Below are positions 1-6,409 of a DNA stretch of 6,532 bases, one piece after another. The notes beneath the pieces are model-generated. The model was not told the DNA's origin. It searched no databases and worked only from the letters and a program-made list of their open reading frames with translations. This DNA comes from Thermoplasmata archaeon. Lineage in GTDB: Archaea; Thermoplasmatota; Thermoplasmata; Thermoplasmatales; Thermoplasmataceae. Each line of letters starts with the position of its first letter. Position 1 is the first letter of the stretch. Made by a program: the position numbers and the translations under genes. The DNA is taken from positions 1 to 6,532 of the forward strand of contig JAKAAA010000060.1 in NCBI GenBank assembly GCA_021797295.1. The letters are read 5' to 3'.

Positions 1-474
1 AACACTCCAGACATTCTTGAAATTTCTGTGAAATACTTCACGTTCCGTTATGTATGAAACAAGTATAGAAATAATAGGTGCAATTACCCAGAAAGTAATC
101 ATGAGAAAAACAAAATTATAATCGACAGGATAGCTGATGCGGATATCTATACCAAGAGCGGTACCTGCTAGTGCCATTGTTAGTGATAGAGGTGCTCTTC
201 CTATATTTGCAAAGAGAAATATAAGAAATGAGATAAGAAATGCATATGTGATATAGAAATATGAATGTGGTATCAGAGAAAGGGATGCACCGTGAAGGAA
301 TCTTCCCTCAATTATAAGCCCCATGAAAAAACCTGTAGAACCAATCAAAATTCCAGCATACCTTTCCACTATTCTTGAACCTACCAGTGTTCCAACTGCT
401 GCGGAAAGATTATTTCCCGAAACCAGAAGCGTGAGAAAGAATGTTAGTATGAGAGAAAAAATAAAAAATATCAA
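1..474 (-). CDS. PiT-family inorganic anion (phosphate-type) permease, N-terminal part
   Basis: This frame reads leftward without a stop for 158 codons and runs off the window, so the C-terminal part is missing. The product is an integral membrane protein: a hydrophobic first helix (residues 2-18), then SGNNLSAAVGTLVGSR at 19-34, then alternating hydrophobic stretches. That motif matches the PiT signature, usually written GANDxxNAxGTxVGS, which occurs in phosphate:cation symporters. Here Asn replaces the usual Asp (SGNN). The best start is TTG at 474-472, overlapping the TGA stop of the DUF47 gene in TTGA. No ATG or GTG lies in frame before the signature, and the frame farther upstream runs through DUF47 codons. 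The tight overlap implies translational coupling with DUF47, a usual partner of archaeal PiT permeases. Phosphate is the likely substrate by family and context, but another oxyanion is possible. Confidence 0.82.
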   Translation of the reverse strand, partial: MIFFIFSLILTFFLTLLVSGNNLSAAVGTLVGSRIVERYAGILIGSTGFFMGLIIEGRFLHGASLSLIPHSYFYITYAFLISFLIFLFANIGRAPLSLTMALAGTALGIDIRISYPVDYNFVFLMITFWVIAPIISILVSYITEREVFHRNFKNVWSV

Positions 475-1151
475 CTTGTCACCGCAAGCATTATCGTGAA
501 TACAAGGTCTGAAATATCCTCACAATCATCAAGCAAGTCATCCAGTTTATGTGCAAGCGTGTTCAAGTGTTCGAATACAAGATATGACATTTTTCCAGAA
601 TTTTTATACGTATAATCTATTATATTATCCTTGATTTCATCCACCTGTTCTTCTATTGCCTCTATGTTTCTTCTATCCGATCTCATCTTGCCCAGATCGT
701 TTTCATTCAATATACTGTGAACATAATCCAGTGCTTTTTTATTGGCTTCAAGTATGTCTATGAAATTAGTGTATGCATGATCACGTATGGCCTTTTCATC
801 AGGAGACATATTATAATTTATATTGAACCTGTTCAATTCTCTGCTCACAAAATATGTTTTGTCCAGTATATCATCACATTTCTCTATAAGGTCCAGCAGA
901 TTATCCATCAAACTTGAGCTTATTGCACCGCTTGTAACCTCGTGCCTGAAATCTATGTTCATTTCATCCCCTTTCTTTTCCATGCTTCTGACCGTTTCAT
1001 TATACGTTTCAATATTAGCGGGGGCGTTTTTAAGCATTGAAATTAAACTGGAAGAATTTTCTATTCCCATCAATGGATATTCTGAAAGTCTTGATAAAAG
1101 GTTTTTTTCACCAACAACAAGAATTTTTTTTAAAAAATTGTAATTTACCAT
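471..1151 (-). CDS. DUF47 / PhoU-like protein, probable regulator of the adjacent PiT permease
   Basis: A 226-residue, mostly helical soluble protein of the DUF47 (PhoU-related) family, close to the family's usual length. Acidic heptad-like metal-binding patterns are visible. One is around residues 59-63 (EKKGD). Another is the acidic run at 82-97. The last is the C-terminal stretch LDDLLDDCEDISD at 203-215, which resembles the E/D-x-x-x-D clusters that bind metal in PhoU proteins. There is no signal peptide or membrane segment. Members of this family are commonly encoded next to PiT permeases and are thought to modulate transport. Here the stop codon overlaps the permease start by four bases, supporting a two-gene operon with DUF47 first. 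The ATG at 1151 is preferred because a TATA-like box sits 20-28 bases upstream, the spacing of a leaderless archaeal mRNA. The exact regulatory mechanism cannot be read from sequence. Confidence 0.88.
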   Translation of the reverse strand: MVNYNFLKKILVVGEKNLLSRLSEYPLMGIENSSSLISMLKNAPANIETYNETVRSMEKKGDEMNIDFRHEVTSGAISSSLMDNLLDLIEKCDDILDKTYFVSRELNRFNINYNMSPDEKAIRDHAYTNFIDILEANKKALDYVHSILNENDLGKMRSDRRNIEAIEEQVDEIKDNIIDYTYKNSGKMSYLVFEHLNTLAHKLDDLLDDCEDISDLVFTIMLAVTS

Positions 1152-1170
1152 GCCAGTGTATAAAAATTAT

Positions 1171-1179
1171 CTATAAATA
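1171..1179 (-). promoter_or_regulatory. TATA box of the DUF47-PiT operon
   Basis: Read on the minus strand the site is TATTTATAG, at -28 to -20 from the DUF47 ATG. Archaeal TATA boxes are centred about 25-27 bases before the transcription start, so the mRNA should begin at or within a base or two of the ATG. It lies in the 38-base gap after the radical SAM gene, so the operon has its own promoter despite the short spacing. Confidence 0.6.
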
Positions 1180-1189
1180 CTTTAAAGAT

Positions 1190-2866
1190 TTATGCTCTAG
1201 AGAGCATACTCAGGGAGGAAATTTCCTTTGAATTTTCTATTCCCCATTTCTTTACTTTATCTATATCAACACCATTCTTTCTGGCTATTTTCTCAACCAT
1301 CTTGAGCATTAATTCACCACCGACGCTGAGAATTGTCCCTGTACCTGCACGTGCAAATATATTTCCATGGGTATCACGGAATCCGTCTCTGGTTGCCATT
1401 TTTGCAAGATGCCTGTAGGATGCATAATAAACGCCGAGTTGTGTAGTGTTCAGCATCGAGTTCAGACTTCTGGATTTTATCCTTCCAAGCGGCACATTAA
1501 CTAAGGGTGTTACTGTAAATTCAAAAGGCCTTCCATCAACATAAGAATGGCTGAGTTGATTAATCATCGCAATAGAGTCCCAGTTATCCTCGTCGGTTTC
1601 CTCCTGCTGCCCGACCTGTATGGTAAAAGCCGATCTCCAATAGTACTTAGTTTCATTGTAGACACCTTCCCAGACGATCTCATGGAAAGACCCATCAGGG
1701 CCTATTCTCAGCGGCATCGTTTTATTGGGCATATGCTTTAATGCAAGTGAATCGCTTCCCGTTTCAACCCCGGTCTGGATCCCTATCCAGTTATCAGGCC
1801 CAGCCTTCAGTATTTCACTTAGCTTTTTTATAAGATCGGGGAATGCAGCAGGTATTGATATTCTCCCATGTGTGGGATTTGATCCCGTTACGCCCTTTAT
1901 AGACATTACTGTATTCATCAGGTCAACTAATTCATCCTGATTGGGAGTAAACATCTTTTCATGCTTATATTCAAATATTTCATCTGAATGAAGCCATGCA
2001 TGGTCATTTCCACCCTTTACGTTTACTTCTATTTCTTTCTTTATTCTGTCCAGTGAGTAATATCTCAGAGGCCTCAGTGTGACCTCACAGAAATCACATC
2101 CAACACCGCAACCTCTCATGACCTCTACCATTCCCTTTGTAGCTGGATTGACAATTTCAGGTATATCCTCCAGTGCCGGATATGCTCTTATTCCTGTTCC
2201 CCTGCCAACAAATAGGTCATCGTTTTTTACAACTCTTCTGAAATGGTCATCGTATGTCATGTACCCCCTTGTGAACATATTTTTATCAATATCATCATGC
2301 TCTATGCCACGGAAAAGATCTGATATTATATCATCCATCTCTCCGGAAACTACATAATCAAAGTGATATTTGTCAATTTCATCTCTTAAAACTGTAAATT
2401 CCCACACACCGGGTCCGCCAACAACGAGTTTGGCCTTTTTACCCTTTCTTATCTGGTTGATTCTCTCCATGAGTATATCCCACTCACGCCTTACCCATGA
2501 ATCAAGTGCCCCTCCGAATAATGCGGCATATGACATTGTTGTCGGACCTATACCAAGCGGGTCCATTGTGGATACGCCTATTATTTCCGTATCATCTGTG
2601 ATAAAATTTGAAAGATAATCCATATGGGCAACTGCAACGTCCTTTTTTGGGTTATCCCTTAAAAGCCCCGCCTCTATCTTTCTTATTGCGTATGGGGCGT
2701 TTTTTGCCTCGCCATTTGGTAATGCTTCAGGAGAAGGACCTCTCAGGAATCTATAAACCTTTCCGGGTACCTTGCTTCCCGGAGCGCACGGTAAAAAGTC
2801 CAGCAACGGGAAATTTCTATAGTCGTAACTCAAGGTAGAGTCCGAAACTAAAACGTATTTCGTCAT
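1190..2866 (-). CDS. B12-binding-domain radical SAM protein, possibly a tetraether-lipid ring synthase (Grs-like)
   Basis: A 558-residue cytosolic protein with a Rossmann-type N-terminal domain of the B12-binding kind: GVSTMDPLGIGP at 97-108, VVGGPGVWEF at 148-157 and VVSGEMDD at 172-179. A radical SAM core follows, with the [4Fe-4S] ligands in RGCGVGCDFC (Cys253, Cys257, Cys260), WLHSDEIF at 291-298 and GIQTGVETGSDSL at 362-374. The classical DxHxxG cobalamin histidine motif is not seen, which is common in this superfamily. The only other cysteine is Cys27, so a single cluster is expected; this argues against the multi-cluster tetraether synthase Tes. From memory, the motifs around the cluster resemble archaeal GDGT ring synthases (GrsA/GrsB), which insert cyclopentane rings into membrane tetraethers, a role that would suit an acidophile. 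That assignment is an inference; the radical SAM call is secure. Transcription appears monocistronic, from its own TATA box. Confidence 0.85.
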   Translation of the reverse strand: MTKYVLVSDSTLSYDYRNFPLLDFLPCAPGSKVPGKVYRFLRGPSPEALPNGEAKNAPYAIRKIEAGLLRDNPKKDVAVAHMDYLSNFITDDTEIIGVSTMDPLGIGPTTMSYAALFGGALDSWVRREWDILMERINQIRKGKKAKLVVGGPGVWEFTVLRDEIDKYHFDYVVSGEMDDIISDLFRGIEHDDIDKNMFTRGYMTYDDHFRRVVKNDDLFVGRGTGIRAYPALEDIPEIVNPATKGMVEVMRGCGVGCDFCEVTLRPLRYYSLDRIKKEIEVNVKGGNDHAWLHSDEIFEYKHEKMFTPNQDELVDLMNTVMSIKGVTGSNPTHGRISIPAAFPDLIKKLSEILKAGPDNWIGIQTGVETGSDSLALKHMPNKTMPLRIGPDGSFHEIVWEGVYNETKYYWRSAFTIQVGQQEETDEDNWDSIAMINQLSHSYVDGRPFEFTVTPLVNVPLGRIKSRSLNSMLNTTQLGVYYASYRHLAKMATRDGFRDTHGNIFARAGTGTILSVGGELMLKMVEKIARKNGVDIDKVKKWGIENSKEISSLSMLSRA

Positions 2867-2878
2867 ATGAAAGCACTT

Positions 2879-2920
2879 ATAGAATTATTGTTTATAAATA
2901 TTGCCATAAATAGAATTATT
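2879..2920. repeat. 11-base direct repeat flanking the radical SAM TATA box
   Basis: ATAGAATTATT occurs at 2879-2889 and again at 2910-2920 on the plus strand, exactly 31 bases apart. That is about three turns of the helix, so both copies would face the same side of the DNA. One copy lies between the TATA box and the start codon and the other just upstream of the box. This is where archaeal repressors and activators usually bind. In such AT-rich DNA chance is not excluded. Confidence 0.4.
2891..2898 (-). promoter_or_regulatory. TATA box of the radical SAM gene
   Basis: TTTATAAA lies at -32 to -25 from the ATG at 2866, within a longer AT run. The expected transcription start is about three bases before the ATG, so the leader would be almost absent. 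An 11-base direct repeat flanks the box on both sides. Confidence 0.6.
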
Positions 2921-2969
2921 TTTAAATAGCGATTTTTTAGATTACCAGTAATAACAGGGTTTTTCATAA

Positions 2970-2989
2970 ATTTAGTAGAACCACTAAAT
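2970..2989 (-). terminator. Small hairpin directly after the GNAT gene
   Basis: ATTTAGT (2970-2976) and ACTAAAT (2983-2989) form a perfect 7-base stem with a 6-base loop, starting one base after the GNAT stop codon. The stem is AT-rich and is not followed by a clean T run, and archaeal termination mainly relies on T tracts. It could be a 3' end-stabilising structure or chance. Confidence 0.2.
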
Positions 2990-2990
2990 A

Positions 2991-3524
2991 TTACAGCAGT
3001 AAAGAAAAAATAAAAGCAGAAAAGAACTTATTTTCATATCTAAAACAGTACCTGGAGATACCGTCCATTGTAAATCCATTTCTTGTGAGTATAATTATTG
3101 ATGGTATATTTGATGTTAATACATTTGTGTATAGGCTATTTAATTTTAGTGTTTTCCTTGCAAATTGAATAGCTAGTTCCAGTGCTTTTCCACCTATGCC
3201 CTTATTCCTGTTATTTTTGGCAATCCAGTATCCGATATGTGCTCTGGAATTTTCATGATCAATGTCAGACAGTCCAATAACACCCGCAAATTCATTTCGG
3301 TACATAATGTAGAAATCTATCTCAAATATTTCTTTTCCTGATTCCCTGTTCTTAGTGATGAACGCGAGCGCATCCTCCTTTGTGTAAGGATATGGAAAGC
3401 TGTGGGCCATTAGTCGAAAACCTAATTCTATCTCATTGGCACCCATGAGAAACTCATCCATATGCCCCTCAGAAAATTCATTTGTAATCTCTATTTCACC
3501 ATTTTTCAATATGTACTTATTCAT
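2991..3524 (-). CDS. GNAT acetyltransferase, RimJ/RimL type
   Basis: A 177-residue soluble protein of the GCN5-related N-acetyltransferase superfamily, the normal length for the RimJ/RimL branch. It should transfer acetyl from acetyl-CoA to an amine, often a protein N-terminus or a small molecule; the substrate cannot be told. The acetyl-CoA pyrophosphate loop is RNKGIG at 106-111, followed by the helix GKALELAIQFA. The preceding strand (HIGYWIAKN at 97-105) and the late motif NIPSIIILTRNGF at 139-151 (family pattern NxxS...L.+.GF) are also in place. The C-terminus (FIFSLLL) matches the usual terminal strand, so the gene seems complete. ATG at 3524 is the only reasonable start, because an in-frame stop lies a few codons upstream. 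It is transcribed divergently from rnhB, and the shared spacer holds a 14-base inverted repeat that may carry both promoters. Confidence 0.87.
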   Translation of the reverse strand: MNKYILKNGEIEITNEFSEGHMDEFLMGANEIELGFRLMAHSFPYPYTKEDALAFITKNRESGKEIFEIDFYIMYRNEFAGVIGLSDIDHENSRAHIGYWIAKNNRNKGIGGKALELAIQFARKTLKLNSLYTNVLTSNIPSIIILTRNGFTMDGISRYCFRYENKFFSAFIFSLLL

Positions 3525-3566
3525 TTTATTTGCCTTAAAACTTCAATGGTGTATTTAGATATTGTG

Positions 3567-3572
3567 ATTAAA
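3567..3572 (-). promoter_or_regulatory. Candidate TATA box for the GNAT gene
   Basis: On the minus strand TTTAAT, the first part of the left inverted-repeat arm, is centred about 45 bases before the GNAT ATG. It would give a leader of roughly 20 bases. AAGG in that leader is at best a weak ribosome-binding site. No better box is visible nearer the start. Confidence 0.35.
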
Positions 3573-3629
3573 TACATTATAATATCAAAGTTTAAAAGAA
3601 TATTAACCTTAGAGTAAGCATACAAACTG

Positions 3630-3636
3630 TTTTAAT
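3630..3636 (+). promoter_or_regulatory. Candidate TATA box for rnhB
   Basis: TTTTAAT is centred 25 bases before the ATG at 3658, the leaderless spacing, but only 10 bases before the ATG at 3643, which is too close to include that codon in the transcript. This is the main reason for choosing 3658. Confidence 0.45.
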
Positions 3637-3657
3637 CACAATATGGATTCCATTCTA

Positions 3658-4275
3658 ATGGAAGAATGTGGAATAGATGAAGCAGGGAGAGGACCATTAA
3701 TAGGCCCCATGGTAATGGCAATTGTTTGCGGTGACAGCAATGAATTAAAACGCATTGGAGTCGCGGATTCAAAAAAATTGAGCCCCCGGCGGCGTGAATT
3801 TATTTATGCGGAGCTGGCATGTTTCCGGCAGAAACACATAATAATTAGTCCGGGCGAAATAGACACATATGTTAGGGATAAAAAATTGAATATTATGGAG
3901 GAGACATATGCCCTTCAACTTATCTCTTTTTTGCCTGAAAGACTTAGAGTATATGTAGATAGTTTTGATGTTAACGAGGCGAGACTTGAGAATAAATTAC
4001 GGGCAGTCTCCGGGAGGGAGGTCATATGCAAACACCATGCAGATGATACTTATGCCCAGGTTTCTGCAGCTTCGATCGTAGCAAAGGTTATCAGGGACAG
4101 AGAAGTAGAGAAACTTCACGATAAATTCGGGAATTTCGGTTCTGGTTATCCATCAGATCCCAGAACGATAAATTTTGTTGAAAACGCTATTAAAAATAAC
4201 ATAAATATAGATAGTATAGTCCGGCATGAATGGAAAACATACAAAAATATGTTTAATAGTAAACTTAGATACTAA
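3658..4275 (+). CDS. rnhB: Ribonuclease HII, archaeal type
   Basis: RNase HII cuts the RNA strand of RNA-DNA hybrids and removes single ribonucleotides misincorporated in DNA. Numbered from the upstream ATG at 3643, the catalytic acids are Asp12 and Glu13 in GIDEAGRGPLIGP, Asp106 in VYVDSFD, and Asp134 in KHHADDTYAQVSAASIVAK. DSKKLSP at 42-48 and GSGYPSDP at 166-173 are further family motifs. From 3658 the product is 205 residues, normal for the archaeal enzyme. I prefer this ATG because archaeal RNase HII usually begins only a few residues before GIDEAGRG and because a TATA-like box lies 25 bases upstream. A start at 3643 would add five residues (MDSIL). No clear PCNA-binding motif is seen at the C-terminus. 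A glycosyltransferase gene starts 33 bases downstream on the same strand. Confidence 0.95.
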   Translation: MEECGIDEAGRGPLIGPMVMAIVCGDSNELKRIGVADSKKLSPRRREFIYAELACFRQKHIIISPGEIDTYVRDKKLNIMEETYALQLISFLPERLRVYVDSFDVNEARLENKLRAVSGREVICKHHADDTYAQVSAASIVAKVIRDREVEKLHDKFGNFGSGYPSDPRTINFVENAIKNNINIDSIVRHEWKTYKNMFNSKLRY

Positions 4276-4282
4276 AAAATAA

Positions 4283-4289
4283 TTAATAT
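4283..4289 (+). promoter_or_regulatory. Possible TATA box for the glycosyltransferase gene
   Basis: TTAATAT lies 20-26 bases before the ATG at 4309, compatible with a leaderless transcript. The 33-base gap after rnhB is also compatible with read-through from rnhB. The whole gap is AT-rich, so the box is weak evidence. Confidence 0.3.
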
Positions 4290-4308
4290 GTAGTGACATT
4301 AACCATCA

Positions 4309-4971
4309 ATGAATGTCACCGCGGTTATTCCCACAATTAATGAAGAGGGCACAATAGGAACAGTGATAGATGGTCTCATGCAGGCTGTAAATGGCATAGA
4401 AATAATCGTGGTTGATACAGACTCTACTGACCGGACGAGGGAAATAGCCGAAAAGAAGGGTGCCGTTGTAATAAATGAAAGCAGGAAGGGATACGGAAGG
4501 GCTTATAAAACAGGATTGGAGCATGCAAAAGGAGATTTAATAGTGTGCATGGATGGTGATAATACATATCCTACTGACATTGTAAGGCCTTTACTGGATG
4601 TTATCCAGATGGATGGTGTAGATTTTATATCGTGTGACAGGATGACACTTAGAACACAGCATAATTATACATCACTCCATTATATAGGAAATAGTGTACT
4701 GAATTTTACAATGAGACTCCTATTCAAGATAAATCTGAACGACTCACAGAGCGGTATGTGGATTTTTTACAGGGAATTCTATGGAAAAATGAGGAATCTC
4801 AGCTATGGGATGTCATTCTCGGAGGATATAAAAATAGATGCGGTAAGGCTTGGAAAACTCATAGAAGTGCCGATTAAATATGGTATAAGGATAAGCAAAC
4901 CTAAGTTGAAAACTTGGAATGATGGTTTCAGAAATCTTTTCCATCTGTTTATCAAAAGGATTCAGGACTGA
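4309..4971 (+). CDS. Family 2 glycosyltransferase, dolichyl-phosphate sugar synthase-like
   Basis: A 220-residue GT-A fold glycosyltransferase. Visible elements in order are the N-terminal strand VTAVIPTINEEGTIG (3-17), the nucleotide-binding VVDTDSTDRT (34-43), RKGYGRAYKTGLEHAKGD (59-76), and the metal-binding DxD as MDGDNTYP (81-88). DSQSGMWIF (145-153) and SEDIKIDAVRLG (171-182) follow, the latter holding the likely catalytic acidic region. This order matches the DPM1/DPG-synthase group, which transfers a sugar from a nucleotide sugar to polyprenyl phosphate for protein or lipid glycosylation. There is no C-terminal membrane domain, so it would act as a soluble or membrane-associated enzyme at the cytosolic face. 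Sugar and acceptor are not readable from sequence. The start ATG directly precedes the first strand. The 3' end overlaps the convergent MFS gene by 10 bases. Confidence 0.88.
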   Translation: MNVTAVIPTINEEGTIGTVIDGLMQAVNGIEIIVVDTDSTDRTREIAEKKGAVVINESRKGYGRAYKTGLEHAKGDLIVCMDGDNTYPTDIVRPLLDVIQMDGVDFISCDRMTLRTQHNYTSLHYIGNSVLNFTMRLLFKINLNDSQSGMWIFYREFYGKMRNLSYGMSFSEDIKIDAVRLGKLIEVPIKYGIRISKPKLKTWNDGFRNLFHLFIKRIQD

Positions 4972-6279
4972 GCCTTTATGGTTTTCCTGGAATACTGTAT
5001 GTCAGGTGGTTTGGAATAAATGATAATCATCAAGCCAGCAAGTACGATAACTGCTGAAAGTATAAAATCAAATGAATAACCTATATCATAGGCAATGAAG
5101 CCAGAAAGACCCGCACCTATTATCTGCCCAACACCGTTGAGTGAATTGTAATAACCTATAACTTTTCCTCTTATTGTCTGAGTTGCCATATTTGAAATGC
5201 TTGTTACTTCGCTGATTCCTATAAAGCTCCATATTCCTCCGAATATACCATACATCAGTATAAAAAATAGAAGATATCCCACAGCATCAAAAACAAAAAA
5301 TGATATAATACCCATTGACAGAAATAGTACAACCCTTATTGAAGTAGAAATAGAAAGCATTCTATTAGAACCCATATAATTTATATACTTTCCCGCAGGA
5401 ATAAACGTGGCTGCAGAGAAAAGACTGTTCAGCAAGTACATAATATATATGTCATTTTCACTGGCGTTCATCCTTTTTATAACAAACACCGGATATGGAA
5501 TAAAAAATAACTGGAACCCCATCATCAAAATTAATGTTGTAATCAGATAAAGTCTAAGATGATAGGGTATTTTTATTTTATTTTCCTTTCCAGGTATATG
5601 TATCAGATGCGTTGGAAAATACCTTACCCTTTCTATGATATGCAGGGCAAATAGATAGCCTATTTTTTCCCTTTTTATCTCCATTTTTGGCTCTTTCAAA
5701 ACTATAATGGAAATAATACCGGCAACTAGATAAAACCAGGCTGCTATCACGTAAAGATATGGTATCAGCATATATCCGATGCCGCTGAATAATGTTAGGA
5801 TAAGAACTCCTACCCCCAGTCCTATCACGGTACCCACGGCGCTGTAACTATTGAATTTTCCCATTATCTTCGGCCATGCTGATTGTTCTGAATTTTCAAG
5901 TATAAGCAATGTTGAAACTGGAACACTGGCCATTGCCAGTATTTGAAACATTATAAGCATGGATATATAGGATGGCATATCATGAACGAAAAGAACAAGA
6001 AGCAGGGAAAGAAATGAGCCCATGAATCCGATAATTATGAATATTTTTCTTCTTTTTATCCTATCTGATAAATTTCCCCATAGTACTAGAGCTGGAACAG
6101 CGGCCAGGGAGGATATTGCGGACACGAGACCAACATATTCCACATTGCTTTTCAAATAAAAGACTATAAATAATGGAATCAGTGGCGTGGTTAGCCCTGC
6201 TGCAAGATTTGAAAAAATATAGCCTATAAACCATTTATTGTCCGTACAACCACTCTGACATCCGATATGCCCAGTACAT
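4962..6279 (-). CDS. MFS transporter, apparently frameshifted near the N-terminus
   Basis: A 12-helix major facilitator permease. The main frame is open from 6302 down to the TGA at 4964-4962 but has no ATG or GTG, and its first TTG, at 6155, would remove most of helix 1. Upstream of that TTG the frame still encodes transporter sequence: NKWFIGYIFSN, then the helix-1 pattern TTPLIPLFIVFYL. The start seems to lie in another frame: ATG at 6279 gives MYWAYRMSEWLYG, which stops at TAA 6237-6235 just where NKWFIG begins in the main frame. Removing one base near 6240 joins them into a 438-residue protein of normal MFS length. A TATA box sits exactly 25 bases before that ATG. The loop 2-3 signature GNLSDRIKRRK is at 68-78 of the joined protein. 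The substrate is unknown. The shift may be a sequencing error, a recent mutation or recoding. Either way the main body is intact. Confidence 0.8.
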
Positions 6280-6300
6280 ATATTTATTTTACTGTTATGA

Positions 6301-6307
6301 TTTTATA
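6301..6307 (-). promoter_or_regulatory. TATA box of the MFS transporter gene
   Basis: TATAAAA on the minus strand at -28 to -22 from the ATG at 6279. The spacing predicts a leaderless transcript that starts at that ATG and so supports it as the true start. A 6-base inverted repeat, ATGATT (6297-6302) and AATCAT (6315-6320), brackets the box, though this could be chance. Confidence 0.6.
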
Positions 6308-6351
6308 TTATTGCAATCATGGATTTAGTGTAAATTAACGTTCTCTAACCA

Positions 6352-6360
6352 TATAAATTA
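6352..6360 (+). promoter_or_regulatory. Candidate TATA box upstream of the helicase gene (distal)
   Basis: TATAAATTA is the best-looking box on the plus strand of the 155-base divergent spacer. It would give a leader of about 55 bases before the helicase ATG at 6435. The leader would contain ATG at 6368 followed by only 13 codons, which is probably not a gene. Confidence 0.35.
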
Positions 6361-6409
6361 CTACTTTATGTGTAGCAAAGTTCTAAACAAGCACAAAATG
6401 AATACATAA

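Larger units (their letters stand above)
3559..3644. repeat. Perfect 14-base inverted repeat in the GNAT-rnhB divergent spacer
   Basis: ATATTGTGATTAAA at 3559-3572 is the exact reverse complement of TTTAATCACAATAT at 3631-3644. The pairing stops at both ends, and 58 bases separate the arms. Read outward, each arm presents the same sequence to its own gene and begins with a TATA-like TTTAAT. The right arm runs through the more upstream of the two possible rnhB ATG codons (3643), which favours the ATG at 3658 as the real start. Confidence 0.7.

Noticed and set aside
1193..1206. Inverted repeat TGCTCT / AGAGCA with a 2-base spacer
   Set aside because: It lies in the last codons of the radical SAM gene, the spacer is too short for an RNA hairpin loop, and there is no T tract, so a terminator is not supported.
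717..1231. Plus-strand open frames opposite the DUF47 gene, up to 106 codons
   Set aside because: They run antisense to a clear DUF47 protein, and their hydrophobic, serine-rich products are typical of antisense reading of helical acidic proteins.
1547..2838. Several plus-strand open frames of 64-92 codons opposite the radical SAM gene
   Set aside because: They are antisense shadows of a long gene with recognised family motifs, and their translations show no domain or motif.
2941..2952. Short palindrome ATTAC-CA-GTAAT downstream of the GNAT gene
   Set aside because: Five-base arms in AT-rich DNA are expected by chance, and the site is not placed clearly relative to any promoter.
4306..4524. 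Minus-strand frame of 72 codons opposite the start of the glycosyltransferase
   Set aside because: The opposite strand encodes well-conserved GT-A motifs throughout, and this frame has no recognisable features.
5197..5379. Plus-strand frame of 60 codons inside the MFS gene
   Set aside because: It lies antisense to transmembrane segments of the transporter and has no recognisable protein features.
6241..6302. Cysteine-rich peptide (ICTGHIGCQSGC) in the main MFS frame upstream of NKWFIG
   Set aside because: This stretch has no start codon and follows a stop at 6305-6303. The alternative frame with an ATG and a well-spaced TATA box explains the region better.
6368..6409. Possible 13-codon upstream reading frame (ATG at 6368) in the helicase leader
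   Set aside because: It is not at the right distance from either TATA box to be leaderless, has no ribosome-binding site, and its peptide has no features.
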